Assembly (NCBI RefSeq): GCF_000226115.1
Contig: NC_016460.1
Location: forward strand, 1,116,001 to 1,180,000
DNA: 64,000 nucleotides
DNA from: Thermothielavioides terrestris NRRL 8126
Taxonomy: Eukaryota > Ascomycota > Sordariomycetes > Sordariales > Chaetomiaceae
Direction of reading: 5' to 3'
Of the stretch, positions 22,970 through 34,560 are shown piece after piece. A program made the translations under genes and the position numbers. The first letter of the stretch is position 1; each line of letters opens with the position of its first letter. Below the pieces are notes generated by a model that saw only the letters and a program-made list of their open reading frames with translations, did no database searches and was not told the DNA's origin.

Positions 22970-23782
22970 GAGGATGAGTTCATTCGTGGATGATGCATGG
23001 ATACCTATATGGAGGGATGGATGAATACACGGGATGGACGAGCTTGGACGAGACGGAACTGGGCTGAGCCCTCCTGTCTTGCACTAAGGTACAGGACTGC
23101 ATTGTGGACTGGACTGGGGGTTTGATCGGGGATTTAAAACCAGGGAGGCAGGGCTGGGATGTCTTGGGAATCCTGCCTTGAAGTTGGGACTGCATGCTTC
23201 GCCAGCTGGACTTGCTGGATATCGAGATACCTTGGTCGCCATTGCATTGGCAAGTACTTACTTGGTCGGCACTGGACTGGGAACTTAGGGCATTGGCGGA
23301 TATGGGCCAAATGGGATGACGAGATGATGGGGAGATGGGAGATGATACCCACCCACCTGCATATTTATTCATTTTTTGTTCATTTTGGCCGTCTGTATTT
23401 GGAGGAATAGGATGGATGGATGGACGGTCTTGTCTGAAGCATGAAGGTTATAGAGATAATTATTGAGGCTTGATGAGCACTTCCTGGACTGGGCATGGTG
23501 ACGTGGTGGTGATGGTTGCTGTCGTGTTTGGTCTGTGACTGCAGAGCGAAATAACAACGACGAGCTTGATGTCCAAACAGGGTAGTTAGATCCGGTTTTT
23601 AAGACTCAGACAGACCAGGCGATGTTTTCTCTCTTCATCCTTCCGCTTGGTCGGCCACCTGGAATCAAGTCATTGAACCGAAACCACGCGAAGAGATCCA
23701 AACAGATTGTGTTGTCCAGAGCCCAGCCACCTATCGGCCGAAATCGAGCGTCACAAACAAAATACCAGACCGGGAGACGGTC

Positions 23783-23853
23783 CCAAGCTGTTTGACGGGG
23801 CCAAGCTGTTTCGGAGTTCCAAGCCATTTGACGGTCTCAAGCCGTTCGCATGC
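23783..23853 (+). repeat. Degenerate 18-19 bp tandem repeat, four units
   Basis: Units starting at 23783, 23801, 23819 and 23838 share CCAAGCYGTTTGACGG-like sequence with a few substitutions. Read on the plus strand they give K-L/P-F motifs, but no gene model supports translation. Confidence 0.65.
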
Positions 23854-24507
23854 TTAGATGGCGGAACAACTGGGCACGCCTACACATCGTTACAGTGGCA
23901 CTTGTGGCTTGAGTCAACGGAACGCGCCAGCATCTACGGAGATAAAGGGGGAACACAGCAATGTCGGAAGCAGTTTTATCAAGGAGAATGCTTATATTGC
24001 GAGGCTGGAGTGGGATGAAAGGAGCAGCTTCGCTCAGAAACTCGCGACCTTCAACTCTTCTTCTCTTGCTTCTGGTATTCCGCGTACTCTTGAAGAGTCG
24101 ACCAGCTCGGTGAACACTCCAGCCAGATGAGCCATTCTGCCCACTACTACTTGTGACGATTTGCGGACTTCATGTGCCATGTCTCTGTGGGCGGAGATCG
24201 CATTGGGGCATCGTGGTTTGCATTGGATGGATTACCCGCACGCCAGCCACTCAACCAAGGCCCTGTCCGCTTGAACACAAGCAGAAATGTCTAACTCCGC
24301 CGCCGTACCCATCATCTCCCATCCAAGATCCTGCCCCAGGAAGGGAGTCCGCAGGATGCCGAACCAAACCAGGCGGTCTGAAGATCAAGCCAGCCGCCGA
24401 GATGTATCTACTCTTACAAGAAATTTTGTAACGACGTCTGCCCAACTCACTGCCAGCCCCTTGTTTTTACAAATAACCGAACCGGCAACCCGTTCCCAGA
24501 CCAGAGC

Positions 24508-25884
24508 TCAACCAACCGGGCCAACTCCCACCGCCCCAACACCCACAGGCGCCTCGACACCTCCCCCGCCAGCCGCAGCCGCAGCAGCCGCAGCAACACC
24601 CACACCGCCGGCGGACAGCGGCAGCAGCGCCCTGCCGAGGTCGCCGTCGGGGTGCAGGGCGTAGACGGAAGCCTCCATGGCGTCGCCGTCAAAAACAACC
24701 AGGTTCTGCAGCGGCTGCTGGGTCTGGCCGAGCACGTTGATGACGTCCTGGGCGAGCTGGCCGCCGAGCACGGCGGCGACGGGGGCGATCTCGCCGCCGA
24801 CGTCCTGCAGGAAGGAGCGCAGGGCCTCGCTGCGCAGCGTGTCGGCCGGCAGGCCGAGCGCGCGGTGCTGCTCGGTGCACAGGCGCGTGAACTGCGCCAG
24901 GTGCGCGCGGTTGTCGCGCTGCGGCGGCTGGCCGCCGTTGAGCGCGGTGAATTCCCAGAGCGCGCGCAGGCAGGAGAGGTACGGCGTCACGGCGCGGCGG
25001 CGGCGCGGCGAGCGCAGGATCTCGGCCGGCAGCTGCGACGCGCCCGTGGCGAGGTACCAGGTCGAGTACAGCTCGCGCTTGGTGACCAGCTCGGTGCGGG
25101 CTTCGTCGCCCGGCTTCGGGGAGACGGCGAGCACGGAGCGCGTGCGGGTCTCCGGCCCCAGAGGGGTCGGCACGTTGGCCTTGGCGCGCGAGATGACGAA
25201 GTCGTGCTCGATCAGGTCGGCGAAGAGGAAGCCGTGCATGCCGTGGCTGCCGGCGGCGTAGAAGGGGCGGTTGTTGAGGCGGGTGGCGGTGTTGATGATG
25301 TTGAGGGTGTCCGAGTCGAGGTCGGTGGCGATCACAACGTCGAAGGGCGCGAAGAAGGAGGGCGGCTTGAGCCGTACGTCGATCGTGTCGACGTGCACGC
25401 GGACGCGCGGGTTGAGGCGCTGCAGGGCGGCGGCGGCGGCTGCTGCGCGGTTGGTTCCGACGGGGTTGTCCCCTTCGGAGAGGAGGAACTGGGCTCCCAG
25501 GTCGGCGGGCGTGACGACCGCGGAGTCGAGTATGGTGATGGAGCCGATGCCAGCGAGAACCAAGTTCTTCGCAATCTCGTTGGCCAGCGCCCTCATGGTG
25601 ATCAGGAGGATGTTGGCATTGCGGATCTTCTCCTGGGCTTTCATCCCCCACAGGCGGATCTGCCGGTCATACAGCGCAATCTCATCTGGCCTGTGGTTAG
25701 CTGGACGTGCGATGTGAGCAGTTGTAGGAGGGGAATCCTCAGACTTACCGGCGCTAATGCCGTTCGACGGCGCCGGCACCGAGCCATTGGCCTCTGTTTG
25801 CGTGTTGTTGTTGATGGCGTCTGCCTGGGTACTTCCGGTGCCAAGACCGGCTGTTGGGTCCTGTAACGGAGCTTCTTGGGCCAT
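24508..25884 (-). CDS. AOS1: SUMO-activating enzyme E1, Aos1-type small subunit
   Basis: Exons on the minus strand: 25884-25749 and 25685-24508 (437 aa). The 63-bp intron has GTAAGT, a GCTAACC branch and a CCAG acceptor, and splicing gives ISADEIALYDRQIRLWG, the typical Aos1 start. Aos1 pairs with Uba2 to adenylate SUMO and load the E1 cysteine, mainly in the nucleus. Hallmarks: IALYDRQIRLWGMKAQ near 55-70, the nucleotide-fold region RALANEIAKNLVLAGIGSIT, ILDSAVVTPADLGAQFL, and a conserved C-terminal PVAAVLGGQLAQDVINVL segment. Aos1 lacks the catalytic cysteine domain, consistent with what is seen. The tail (about 400-437) is Ala/Gly/Val-rich low complexity. The long plus-strand frame across the gene is a GC-rich shadow. 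Its 3' end faces the unknown gene at 18820. Confidence 0.9.
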   Translation of the reverse strand: MAQEAPLQDPTAGLGTGSTQADAINNNTQTEANGSVPAPSNGISAGKSEDSPPTTAHIARPANHRPDEIALYDRQIRLWGMKAQEKIRNANILLITMRALANEIAKNLVLAGIGSITILDSAVVTPADLGAQFLLSEGDNPVGTNRAAAAAAALQRLNPRVRVHVDTIDVRLKPPSFFAPFDVVIATDLDSDTLNIINTATRLNNRPFYAAGSHGMHGFLFADLIEHDFVISRAKANVPTPLGPETRTRSVLAVSPKPGDEARTELVTKRELYSTWYLATGASQLPAEILRSPRRRRAVTPYLSCLRALWEFTALNGGQPPQRDNRAHLAQFTRLCTEQHRALGLPADTLRSEALRSFLQDVGGEIAPVAAVLGGQLAQDVINVLGQTQQPLQNLVVFDGDAMEASVYALHPDGDLGRALLPLSAGGVGVAAAAAAAAGGGGVEAPVGVGAVGVGPVG

Positions 25885-26751
25885 CTTTTACATGTAGAGC
25901 CGGTTTATGGTGTTGAAAGACCGATGGAAGGCCCTCTCGAGTTGACTGAGCGCAATTGGCACAGACCGGTCAGAAACTTCTTGAACGGGCTCTGCCCGAT
26001 CTGAGCCAGCAGCTTGGCAGTCCGGTGGAATCCAAACAGCTGCTTAAACGGCGCGCATCTCCCAACGACTTGAATGACACTCCGGCTTGCAGCTGCGTCG
26101 ACCCGAACGCCCTGGTGGATCCGGCCGGCGACCTGCAGTGCAGAGATAAAAACTCAAGCTGGCCGCCAAACCTCTCTAGGCCAGTGTCTAATGTGTACCT
26201 CTCGTCCGGCGTTGATTTGAAATTTGAGGTAACATTAACGCTTCGCGTTGCACTAACAAGTCGAAATTCTGCTGAAAGTCGCGGCAGCAGCTTTGCATCA
26301 GCAGGTGGCCTGGCGTTGTCGTGTTTAAGAAGAACTCAAATTGAGCGTTGGCAGTAGCGGGAACGAGGAGCATATTTAGGTACCCACTAACATGTAAATG
26401 AGGAAACGCGAAAATGCCTGGTGCCACTGTCTGCCAGGTGCAAGTCGTGCGTGCCACGGTTGAGTGACCCCGCGGAGAGTCAAATGCCACCTGCTAAGAA
26501 TCGCTCCGGACCCTGAGTGGCACCTGCCTCCCGCAAAGCCCCGGCCTTGCCTCAACATCCACACCTATCCACTGCTCCGCTCTCTGCGAGACTCCGAGTC
26601 GCCCTCTAGGACCGCACTGCACCGCGATATTTAGCAGTGTCAACCTCCGACTCTCGCCTCTACGCAGTGCAGCGGTCCAACATCGACTTGCGCCCTGCAT
26701 TTCCGTCGTGCTTGCGTCTCACATCGGACTCAGGTTGCAGCTTGTTGCCTC
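25885..26751. promoter_or_regulatory. Divergent promoter region, AOS1 / 26752 gene
   Basis: About 870 bp between two divergently transcribed genes, so promoters for both must lie here. No TATA box or known operator is clear enough to place. Small overlapping ORFs at 25956-26357 and 26188-26490 are on opposite strands and have no recognisable content. Confidence 0.5.
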
Positions 26752-28720
26752 ATGGTCAGTTGATGTTGCTTGTGTGATTGCCTGATTATATGAGCTTCGT
26801 GCGCTCTTGCCTGTATGGAGCCCCGATTTTCCAGGCGCCCGATTTTCGTCTGATCTGAGGGCACTCGCTGGCAGTCGAGCCGCCATTTAACGTCGCGCAC
26901 CTTTCGGTCGGCCATGGCTAACCTCCTCTCCAGTCTGACAATCATCGCCCGCCGCTGGAGCCTGGAACTTTTCGAGCTGCCGACGGAACCATCCGCCGCT
27001 TCCGCTTCAGCATCTCCCGCCCTACACCTACATCCAATGACCGACCGACCGAAACTACTTCAGAGAGGTTATACACTGTGATCCAGCAGTTCCACCACGA
27101 TCTCGACAGGCTCAGTCGCCATTTCTTTGTCTCGACCACCGGCATCGATCCCGGCACGGGCAGCATGGCCTCGGGCTCAGACCGGGGCTGGCGACGACTT
27201 CTCACCGACCCGGACGCGCCCAACTTAGACGACCGGACTCTGCCCGACGGCTCCGCCATCTTGTCGAACCCGCCATCCCTCCCACCTCTACGATCCCTCG
27301 GCTCGAGAGCGCGGCCTCCGATCCCACCTGCTGAACCCCCATCGTTTCGCTCTAGCCGTTACCGGCCCGCCAACCGCCGCCCGTTCGTTGACGGCAGCGT
27401 TATTAACTCGACACTGGACGAGCTGAACAGAAACATCGACGACACCAACTCACAACTCCGAGCCTTGCTGGATTTCACGAACTACTCCGGCATCATGCCA
27501 CGCCAGCCGCCTTCCGTGTCGCCGCCTCTGCTTCACGACGCGGCCGAGGAGAGTCGCCGCGTCAAGCGCCGCAAGCTGGACTCGGACCGGCTCGGCCCGA
27601 GCTTCCGGGGCTTCCACTATGGAAGGTACGGCCAGATCGAGCCCGGCCAGCTAACCATGGAGATTGTGAGCTGCGACGGGGGCCTGTATTCCGACGAGCA
27701 CTCGTACGCCCCCGAGAACATTCTCAAGAGCGACGCCTCGGTCTATTGCACCAAGGGGAACCGCTGCAACATTGTCTTAAAGCACCAGGGCGGCACCGTG
27801 TTTACCCTGGAGGAGCTCATCATCAAGGCGCCTGCCGGCTCTAGATTTTCCTGTCCGTAAGTTGTACCAAACCCGACCTGAGCCTCGCCAGTCTTTCTGC
27901 TTGCTCACAGCTGGGTGGATGCAGGGTCCGTGAAGGGATGGTGTTTGTGGCGATGGAGTCGGACGAGCTCCTGACTCGCACGGCGCAATATCAGATCCAG
28001 TATCTACCAGTTCGCGGCCAGAGGCGGGGCCCCGTGATTTTCCGCCACGACGAAGATGGCGGCGGCCTTTCTCGGCTCCAGTCACGGCCTTTGAGGGCAT
28101 ACAGTTACGGCGCCGATGACGACGACGAGGACGATGACGACGACGACGAAGACTGTAGGACGGCGCAGATCCCGCCCGAGTTCGCTATCTCTTCAGCTAG
28201 CTTCAACGCTACTACCGAGCTCAGCGACGACGAGAGCGACGAAGACAACCCCTCGCGCTCTCGCGCGCCTCCGCGACAGACGCCCAACCGGATCGGCCAG
28301 CTCGCCTTCGAAAGCGATACCAGTGACGAAGGCATTGCCATCTACCGGCAGTTGCCGGCCCGCGAGGAGCTGCGCCGACGCCACCGCGTCGCGTCGTCGT
28401 CGTCCGCCTCCCGTGCTCGCCGCGCGGCCGGCGTTATGACACTCGAAGAGGCTCAGGAGGCCTCACAGATTGCGACGCAGGAGGCTGTGCGCGCCGTCGG
28501 CGGCGAGCTCATGGCGCCGCTGGCCCACTTCTTCATCGAGAAGGACAAGAACAAATGCACCATCCGGTTCGACCCGCCGGTCAGCGCTCGGTTTCTCCTG
28601 CTCAAGATGTGGAGCCCGCGCCATGACCCGCATGACGTGCCCAAGAACATCGACATCCAGGGCGTTGTGGCCAAGGGCTTTGCCGGCCCACGGTACTCTC
28701 CTGCCATTGACCTAGCTTAG
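26752..28720 (+). CDS. Protein of unknown function, possible galactose-binding-like fold split by an acidic insert
   Basis: Exons 26752-26754 (ATG only), 26934-27856 and 27925-28720 (573 aa). The frame at 26934 has no upstream ATG after a TAA at 26919. The intron 26755-26933 has donor GTCAGT, branch GGCTAACC and acceptor CTCCAG, giving an MSDNHRPPLEPGTF start. Intron 2 has GTAAGT and GCAG. After a disordered N-terminal third (Ser/Pro/Arg-rich) comes an ordered block: GFHYGRYGQIEPGQLTMEIV, APENILKSDASVYCTKGNRC, FTLEELIIKAP and REGMVFVA. An acidic, Ser-rich linker (about 390-440) precedes a C-terminal block with CTIRFDPPVSARFLLLKMWS and a final PRYSPAIDLA. The NIL...D...W/Y and RF-L-LK pattern recalls F5/8- or APC10-like beta-sandwiches, but I cannot name the family. 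Function is not assigned. Confidence 0.8.
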
Positions 28721-30059
28721 CGTCCATGGGAAGTGGACAAAAGAGGGTTCTTGCTTTGCGAGGCGTTTTAAGGCGTCCCTGTGTTTCTGATTATGGCGGG
28801 GTTTGGGCTGGACGGTTTGGGGACGGAATGGAATGGGTCTCATTGATGCAACATCCCTTAGATATGTGTGTGAGGGACGGGCCACACTGGACTGGCGTTC
28901 TGGCTGCTTCTGGCTGGGTTATGATGACTCGGGAACTCGGGATGAGGCTAGCGAAAACGGAATCAGGGATGCACTATGCATGATTTTATTGAGATGCGAT
29001 ATGCTCTGGAGCTGGGGAAGCAGCGGGTTCATGGATAAAGCATACGGGACGTATATCATCCCTTAGGGTTGGGGATGGATGTGAGCAAGGTCTGTATGAT
29101 TTTGATGCTCTTCTGGGAAGTTGGTGCGCGACTCATTCTGATACACCGGAGCCCTCGCCGGGGTAACATGACGGAATTTCCAAGGTCGCTGACCTACAGC
29201 AACTCAGCATTGTTCTAGCCTTACCATACAGGACGGGAGGCCAATGAAACGGTCTCGGCGATGAATCATCGTGAATTTGGCTTGAGTCACCAACCACCAT
29301 GTGGGGCGGCGCTTCCGTCTACTTCGTACTGCGGTATCAATCAGCCTTGCCTTGCCGTGCCGTGCCATTTGCAAAGCGCTTGGGAGAGAGGCCTGAGTCA
29401 ACAGAGACGATTTGCAACTTCGAGTTTCGTTAGCGCTGGGAGTCAAGCAAACATAGCCACTCTCGGGTCAAGATTGAGGGATGGGTTGCTAACCTTGTGG
29501 TGAAGTCGCAGTTACAGGGTTCAAAGGTCGTAATTTACAGGTTTTCCAGGTTCCCAGACTCATGCTACGAACACGTAAGTACAGAATTCAAGGCAATACT
29601 TCCCCGGCTTGAACCGATTGACTGCTAATCAAACAGCCCGGAGCAAAAGGCAGAATGAACTCTGAATGGAAAGTTTAACAACGAGAATATGACGGGGCGG
29701 TTGGCTCAAGTTTACACAGAGCCTCACCTACCAATCGGGAGGCAATATGACGTTAAGCAATGGGTGTTCCGTACGGAGTACAATACTTGTAACCGGACTT
29801 GCCGGCCTTGTTGTACCGTGGATTTCAAAACTTCGCCCCACTAAGATTTCTGCAACGACGACAGACAGCCACCGTGTATCCGTATCAACTATATCTGCCC
29901 GCCTTCTCGCCTCCGCACCCTCGTCATCCCACCAGCAAACCCGGCAAACACCACGGCGACAGACCTGCGAGGTCCCCAGCGAGTAGTAGAAGACCCTCGA
30001 TCTCCTTTTTCCTCCTTTATCTACAAAGCGCCGGCAAGAAAAAGCAGATTTCGCGAGCC
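28721..30059. other. Intergenic region upstream of TIF6
   Basis: No supported gene. It contains the 3' region of the preceding gene and the TIF6 promoter. A CCGTACGGAGTAC palindrome-like motif lies at about 29770-29782, matching similar motifs in the first 8 kb. The TIF6 leader (about 29960-30059) is C/T-rich and then A-rich. Confidence 0.5.
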
Positions 30060-31041
30060 ATGGCGGTCCGAGCACAATTCGAAAACTCCAACGAGTGAGC
30101 ATTGCTTCCAGTTTTGCACTGCCCCACCATCCGCGATAGTTACCTATGCGCCGCCGTTTGACCCCGCGGCGATATGCCTCTGCCTCCTTGCGATACAGAA
30201 GGGTGGCAACCCCAAGCTAACCAGTGCGCTAAAGAGTTGGCGTCTTCGCGACATTAACAAACTCATACGCCCTGGTGGCGATCGGCGCGAGCGAGAACTT
30301 CTACAGCGTGTTCGAGGCCGAGCTACAGGACGTGATTCCCATCTGCAGGACGACGATCGCGGGCACGAGGATTATCGGGCGGTTAACAGCGGGGTATGTC
30401 CCTCCCTCCGGCGTCGTTACGTTGCGAAGCAAGCTAGCGAGCGAGCGAGCAAGTACAGGGGGGGGATATACTGACTTTTGATGCCACTGTCCAGCAACCG
30501 CAAAGGCCTGCTCGTCCCCACATCCACAACGGACCAGGAGCTGCAGCACCTGCGCAACAGTTTACCGGACGAGATACGGATCCAGCGCATCGAGGAGCGG
30601 CTGTCGGCGCTGGGCAACGTGATCGTGACCAACGACCACACGGCGCTGATCCACCCGGACCTGGAGCGCGAGACGGAGGAGATCGTGGCGGACGTGCTGG
30701 GCGTGGAGGTGTTCCGGCAGACGGTGGCCGACCACGTGCTGGTCGGGTCGTACATGGCGCTGAGCAACCAGGGCGGGCTCGTGCACCCCAAGACCAGCAT
30801 CCAGGACCAGGACGAGCTGAGCAGCCTGCTGCAGGTGCCGCTCGTCGCCGGCAGCGTCAACCGCGGCAGCAACGTCATCGGCGGCGGCATGGTCGTCAAC
30901 GACTGGATGGCCGTCACCGGCCTCGACACCACCGCGCCCGAGCTCAGCGTCATCGAGAGCGTCTTCCGCCTGGGCGAGGGCGCCGCGCCGGGGAACATCA
31001 ATACCAGCATGAAGGATACGATAGTCGAGTCGTTCTACTGA
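30060..31041 (+). CDS. TIF6: Eukaryotic translation initiation factor 6 (60S anti-association / ribosome biogenesis factor)
   Basis: Exons 30060-30094, 30235-30393 and 30495-31041 (246 aa, the usual eIF6 length). The family binds the 60S subunit, prevents premature joining with 40S and is needed for 60S maturation and nuclear export; release is by Efl1/Sdo1. Whole-length match to my knowledge of the family: [25 protein letters not shown] start, [14 protein letters not shown], a GLLVP segment, [67 protein letters not shown] and the [10 protein letters not shown] end. Intron 1 (140 bp) has GTGAGC, a GCTAACC branch and AAAG; intron 2 (101 bp) has GTATGT and a CAG acceptor. It is the last host gene before the AT-rich transposon block, which begins only about 1 kb downstream. 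Confidence 0.97.
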
Positions 31042-32029
31042 TCGGTTGGAGTGGGGCTAGGGCTGTTGAGACGGGGAAGGGATGGGGGTGTGTGGTAGGC
31101 AAAAAAAAAGCCCGCCTGTCTGCATTAAGAGGCAGGCAGACGTGATGGGTTTTTGTTCGCACCCTTTGAGGTGCGAGATGGCAGTTGGCACACACATGAC
31201 ATGTTGCGCGCTGCCTCAGCGGATCATCATTGGTCTACCTGATAGGCCTACCTAATACATCCACTACCCCACCAGGTCACTGTCTTGGTGCGATACCTTA
31301 TGCCAGAAGGCTCTCCGGTCGACCTGCGATGTCGAACAGATATTGGCTTCAGGAAAGAGCGAAGGGTTAGGGTTGAGTGTCGTGTGTGATGTTCCTTCTT
31401 CCTCATGTTGCCTCATAATGATTGCCAGACCGACATAACTAGACCGGTCAGCTCCTGAGGACGGATAGTGCTGGCGGCCGCCATGCCATTTGTTCGCCGA
31501 AATGGTCGATCTCCAATGATGCGCTGAAAGCCACTAATCCAGCCAAGGCCAGGAGTTCCGGCAGCGACACCCTGGGTCGACCACGTAGGAGCAGTGTATT
31601 GGTGAGACAAGGTGACTCCTCGCAAAATACGAAGCGTTCCTTCGCTGTTGGCCTTGATGTCGGCTTGGAACAGCCAACAGCGATTTGTCGAGAAGGCTGC
31701 CTGCACAGTAGGCGTGATGAGGATGTCTTCTTCCAGTGTTTTCAGATGGTTCCTTCACTTCCCGTCCCGCTGTGTGGTGGGGCCGTGGTGACAGTGGCCA
31801 CCCACTCAACCCTGGAGACCACAGCAGCTCCCTCATGCAGCCCAAATGAGGAAGGCGCGCTTGCGTTGTCCCGTTGTCCCGTAAACATACGCTCCCCACC
31901 GCTTTCCAGACTCGGTTACGGAGGCTCAGAGCTCGGACTCTTCGTAAACCCAAACCACCTGGCAAATTTGGCGCAACTAGACCCTGGCCACCCACCTACC
32001 CCGCCCCCGCCCAAAAGTTTTCTCTAGCC
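31042..32029. other. TIF6 3' flank and GC-rich boundary segment
   Basis: About 31090-31145 has an A run and an inverted repeat (GCCTGTCTGC / GCAGGCAGAC), perhaps in the TIF6 3' region. Overlapping open frames of about 140-150 codons on both strands at 31534-32027 end exactly where the AT-rich block starts. They have no motif I recognise and may be a fragment of an unmutated repeat or chance. Confidence 0.45.
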
Positions 32030-33727
32030 GCTATAGAAAACAAATCCCTTCTACCTACTAGCTACCTAGGCCTATTTTCTTCCTAAGTTGCTAAGCCCTC
32101 TAGCTGATAGACTGATTTAGCTATACGCTTCCTAGCTTTAATTGCGTTTAATTAAGTTCAATTGTAAATATCTAGTATTGATTCTCTACTATTAGAAGTT
32201 TCTAAGCGTAGGTTGCTAATAGTTTTTATAGTCGCCTTTAGTCGCCTTTAAATTACTATTAGTTAGAATCTTTAACCTCGATTAGCAGTTACTATAGCGT
32301 CTTCCTTTAACGATAATAGCCTTTAGATATAGACCTTTAAATAGACGTTAGAGAAGGGTTAATTAGCTCTAGTACCCTAAGACCTTATAATAGCGACTAT
32401 AAAGTAGCTTAAAGAGTCTAAGTATAGTAATATCTAGAAGCTATTTATTTAGAAGCTAGTTGATTATCTTTAATTATTTTTAATTATATAAAAATATTTT
32501 TTAATTATTTTATAAATTGTTTAACGACCTTTAATGTTAAAGATAGTCTAGGTAAAGGGCGAAAAGAAACTAGCAACCTTTAACTTTAATAGACAATCTT
32601 ATATTATAGTAATAGCGCTATTTCTTTTTAATAAAGGTAGAAAATAGAATATAGACTATGAAAATTATAGTAACCCCTATTTCTATAGCCCCTATAAGAT
32701 ATACTACTAGCTAGCTAATAAATATAGTAAAGGAGTATATACCAACTGTTACTACTCTAGCTTAAATACCTAGTATTCGCTATATCTAAGTATATTTTAA
32801 TTCTATTCCTTAATATTAGTACAATATTAATAGGAGTAGACAAAGAATGTAAAAAGCTTATTTAAAAGGGTAAAAAGGAGCTTAGAAACTTTAAAGGTTT
32901 TATATTTAAGTACCTATAGAAGTCGACGATAGAGGAGCTTAAGACTTTTAAAAAATAGATTAAAGACGTAGAGGAACTCTAAACTAAGAGGAGGAGCCTT
33001 AAGAAATAGATATATTAGTAAATGATAATAGATAGGGAAATATAAAGAGATATAATTATAGGGTCTAGGCGATAGATAGAGGGGATTAGGTCTTAGAGAG
33101 AAGGATTAAGTATAGGGTATAGATACTTATAAGGGATATAGATAATATATAATAGGTAAAAGATTATATAATAAAGCTATATTTTATAGAGTTAATAAAG
33201 TTAAAATAGCTTTATTTAAAAACTTTTATTTAGGACTATATCTAACCTTTAATAGAAAAAGTAATATACCTATTACCTAGGATAATAGAAGATGATTATC
33301 CCTAATATCTTTAATATTAAAAACGAATATAAAAAGTAGCTAAAATCCCTTCTATTTATTTGTCTTTTCCCTAAAGTTAACTAAATTACCTAAGCTTAAA
33401 CTCAATTATATATAATTAAGTATTATTATCTATTAATAATGTTATATAATAACTTTTAGAAATACCGCTTCTACTCTATATTAGGTCGTTCCTATAATAA
33501 TATTTATATAGAATATCCAACTTGTTACTTATATCCCTTCTACTAATCTTAGATTACTTCTATTATAATTAAGGATTCTCTAGAGAAGCCTAAACGTAGC
33601 TAAACCCTATAGGTACTACTAGTCGCCTATACCTATTATTCTACCCTTTCGTTTAGCTTTTCTTCGCTTTCTAGGATAAGCCTAAGCTTAGTAAATTCAA
33701 TAGCTTCTTAAAGTATATTGAATATAG

Positions 33728-34560
33728 CGAGCCTAAACTTCGTTTATCGAATAGTAGAGTTCAACTATACTAAGAGCATTGCTAAAGACGGCTATAGTAT
33801 ATAGCAAAATCTTATTATTAATATCGCTTTTAAACTCTAGGTAAGAGAGTATACTACTTTAACAGTTATAGGCTATATATATTAACAATAGACTAAAGTT
33901 ATATTATTTAGTAAATATAGGTTATAGCCCTACTTACTTTTAAAACGCTAGGTCAATTACTATAAGCTTATTAAAAGGCTTTTCGAACTAGCCTATATCA
34001 ACGAAGTCTATAAGCTATTAGACTTCTACTTCGTTAATTAAGTTGCTTTAAAGGTATAAGTCCTAATTACTAAGCTCTCTAGTTTAAAACTCAATAAGCT
34101 AATAACCTTATAAAAGCTCTAAGCTATAATAGCCAATAAATCGAAGTTCAGTCCTAATAAAGTAATATACTTTAACTTATTAATAAGTTAAGAGCTAATA
34201 GCTATAGATAAGGAGGATATTCTTCTACCTAAGGCTAAATAAGCTTAATTATATTTAAAAAAGGCTTTTTAGCCAAAGTTAAAAAAGGGCTTTGTCAAGC
34301 TCTAGATAGAGTTAAGAGATAAAGGAGAACGCTTCTATTCTAACTTCGATAACGACCTATTTATTAAGTCGAAGGCGAGTTATATTAAGTCGGAGTAGAG
34401 TATTAAGTCTAAGCCCAACGCTATTAAATTAGAGCTAGGCGTTATTAAATTAGAGCTAGGTATTAAGTTGGAGTATAATATTATTAAGTCAGAGCTAGAT
34501 ATCGTTAAAGCTAAACGTTGTAACCTAGGCAAAGGCAAAGAAAGAGGTAGCGACTAAAGT
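33728..34560 (+). pseudogene. RIP-damaged plus-strand ORF with IK(S/L)E repeats
   Basis: One plus-strand frame stays readable for about 270 codons, interrupted almost only by TAG and TAA, the products expected from Gln (CAG/CAA) and Trp codons under RIP. Visible pieces include YYKLIKRLFELAYINEVYKL and DNDLFIKSKASYIKSE, then repeated IKLEL/IKSEL units. The opposite strand shows nothing comparable. The family is not recognised; a transposon-encoded protein is likely from context. Confidence 0.5.
34383..34500 (+). repeat. Short tandem repeat within the damaged ORF (ATTAARTYRGAG units)
   Basis: Five or six degenerate 18-22 bp units such as ATTAAATTAGAGCTAGG follow each other, each encoding about IK(L/S)EL plus one or two residues. 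The repeat was part of the original protein. Confidence 0.6.

Larger units (their letters stand above)
22614..24507. other. Intergenic region between two convergent genes
   Basis: The genes on either side point into this region. It holds a 60-bp minisatellite (22793-22969), an 18-bp degenerate tandem (23783-23853) and a GGATGGAT-rich stretch near 23410-23425. No convincing ORF is present. Confidence 0.55.

Noticed and set aside
24652..25866. 404-codon plus-strand ORF
   Set aside because: Antisense shadow of AOS1, low complexity, no recognisable domain; the minus strand is a clear Aos1.
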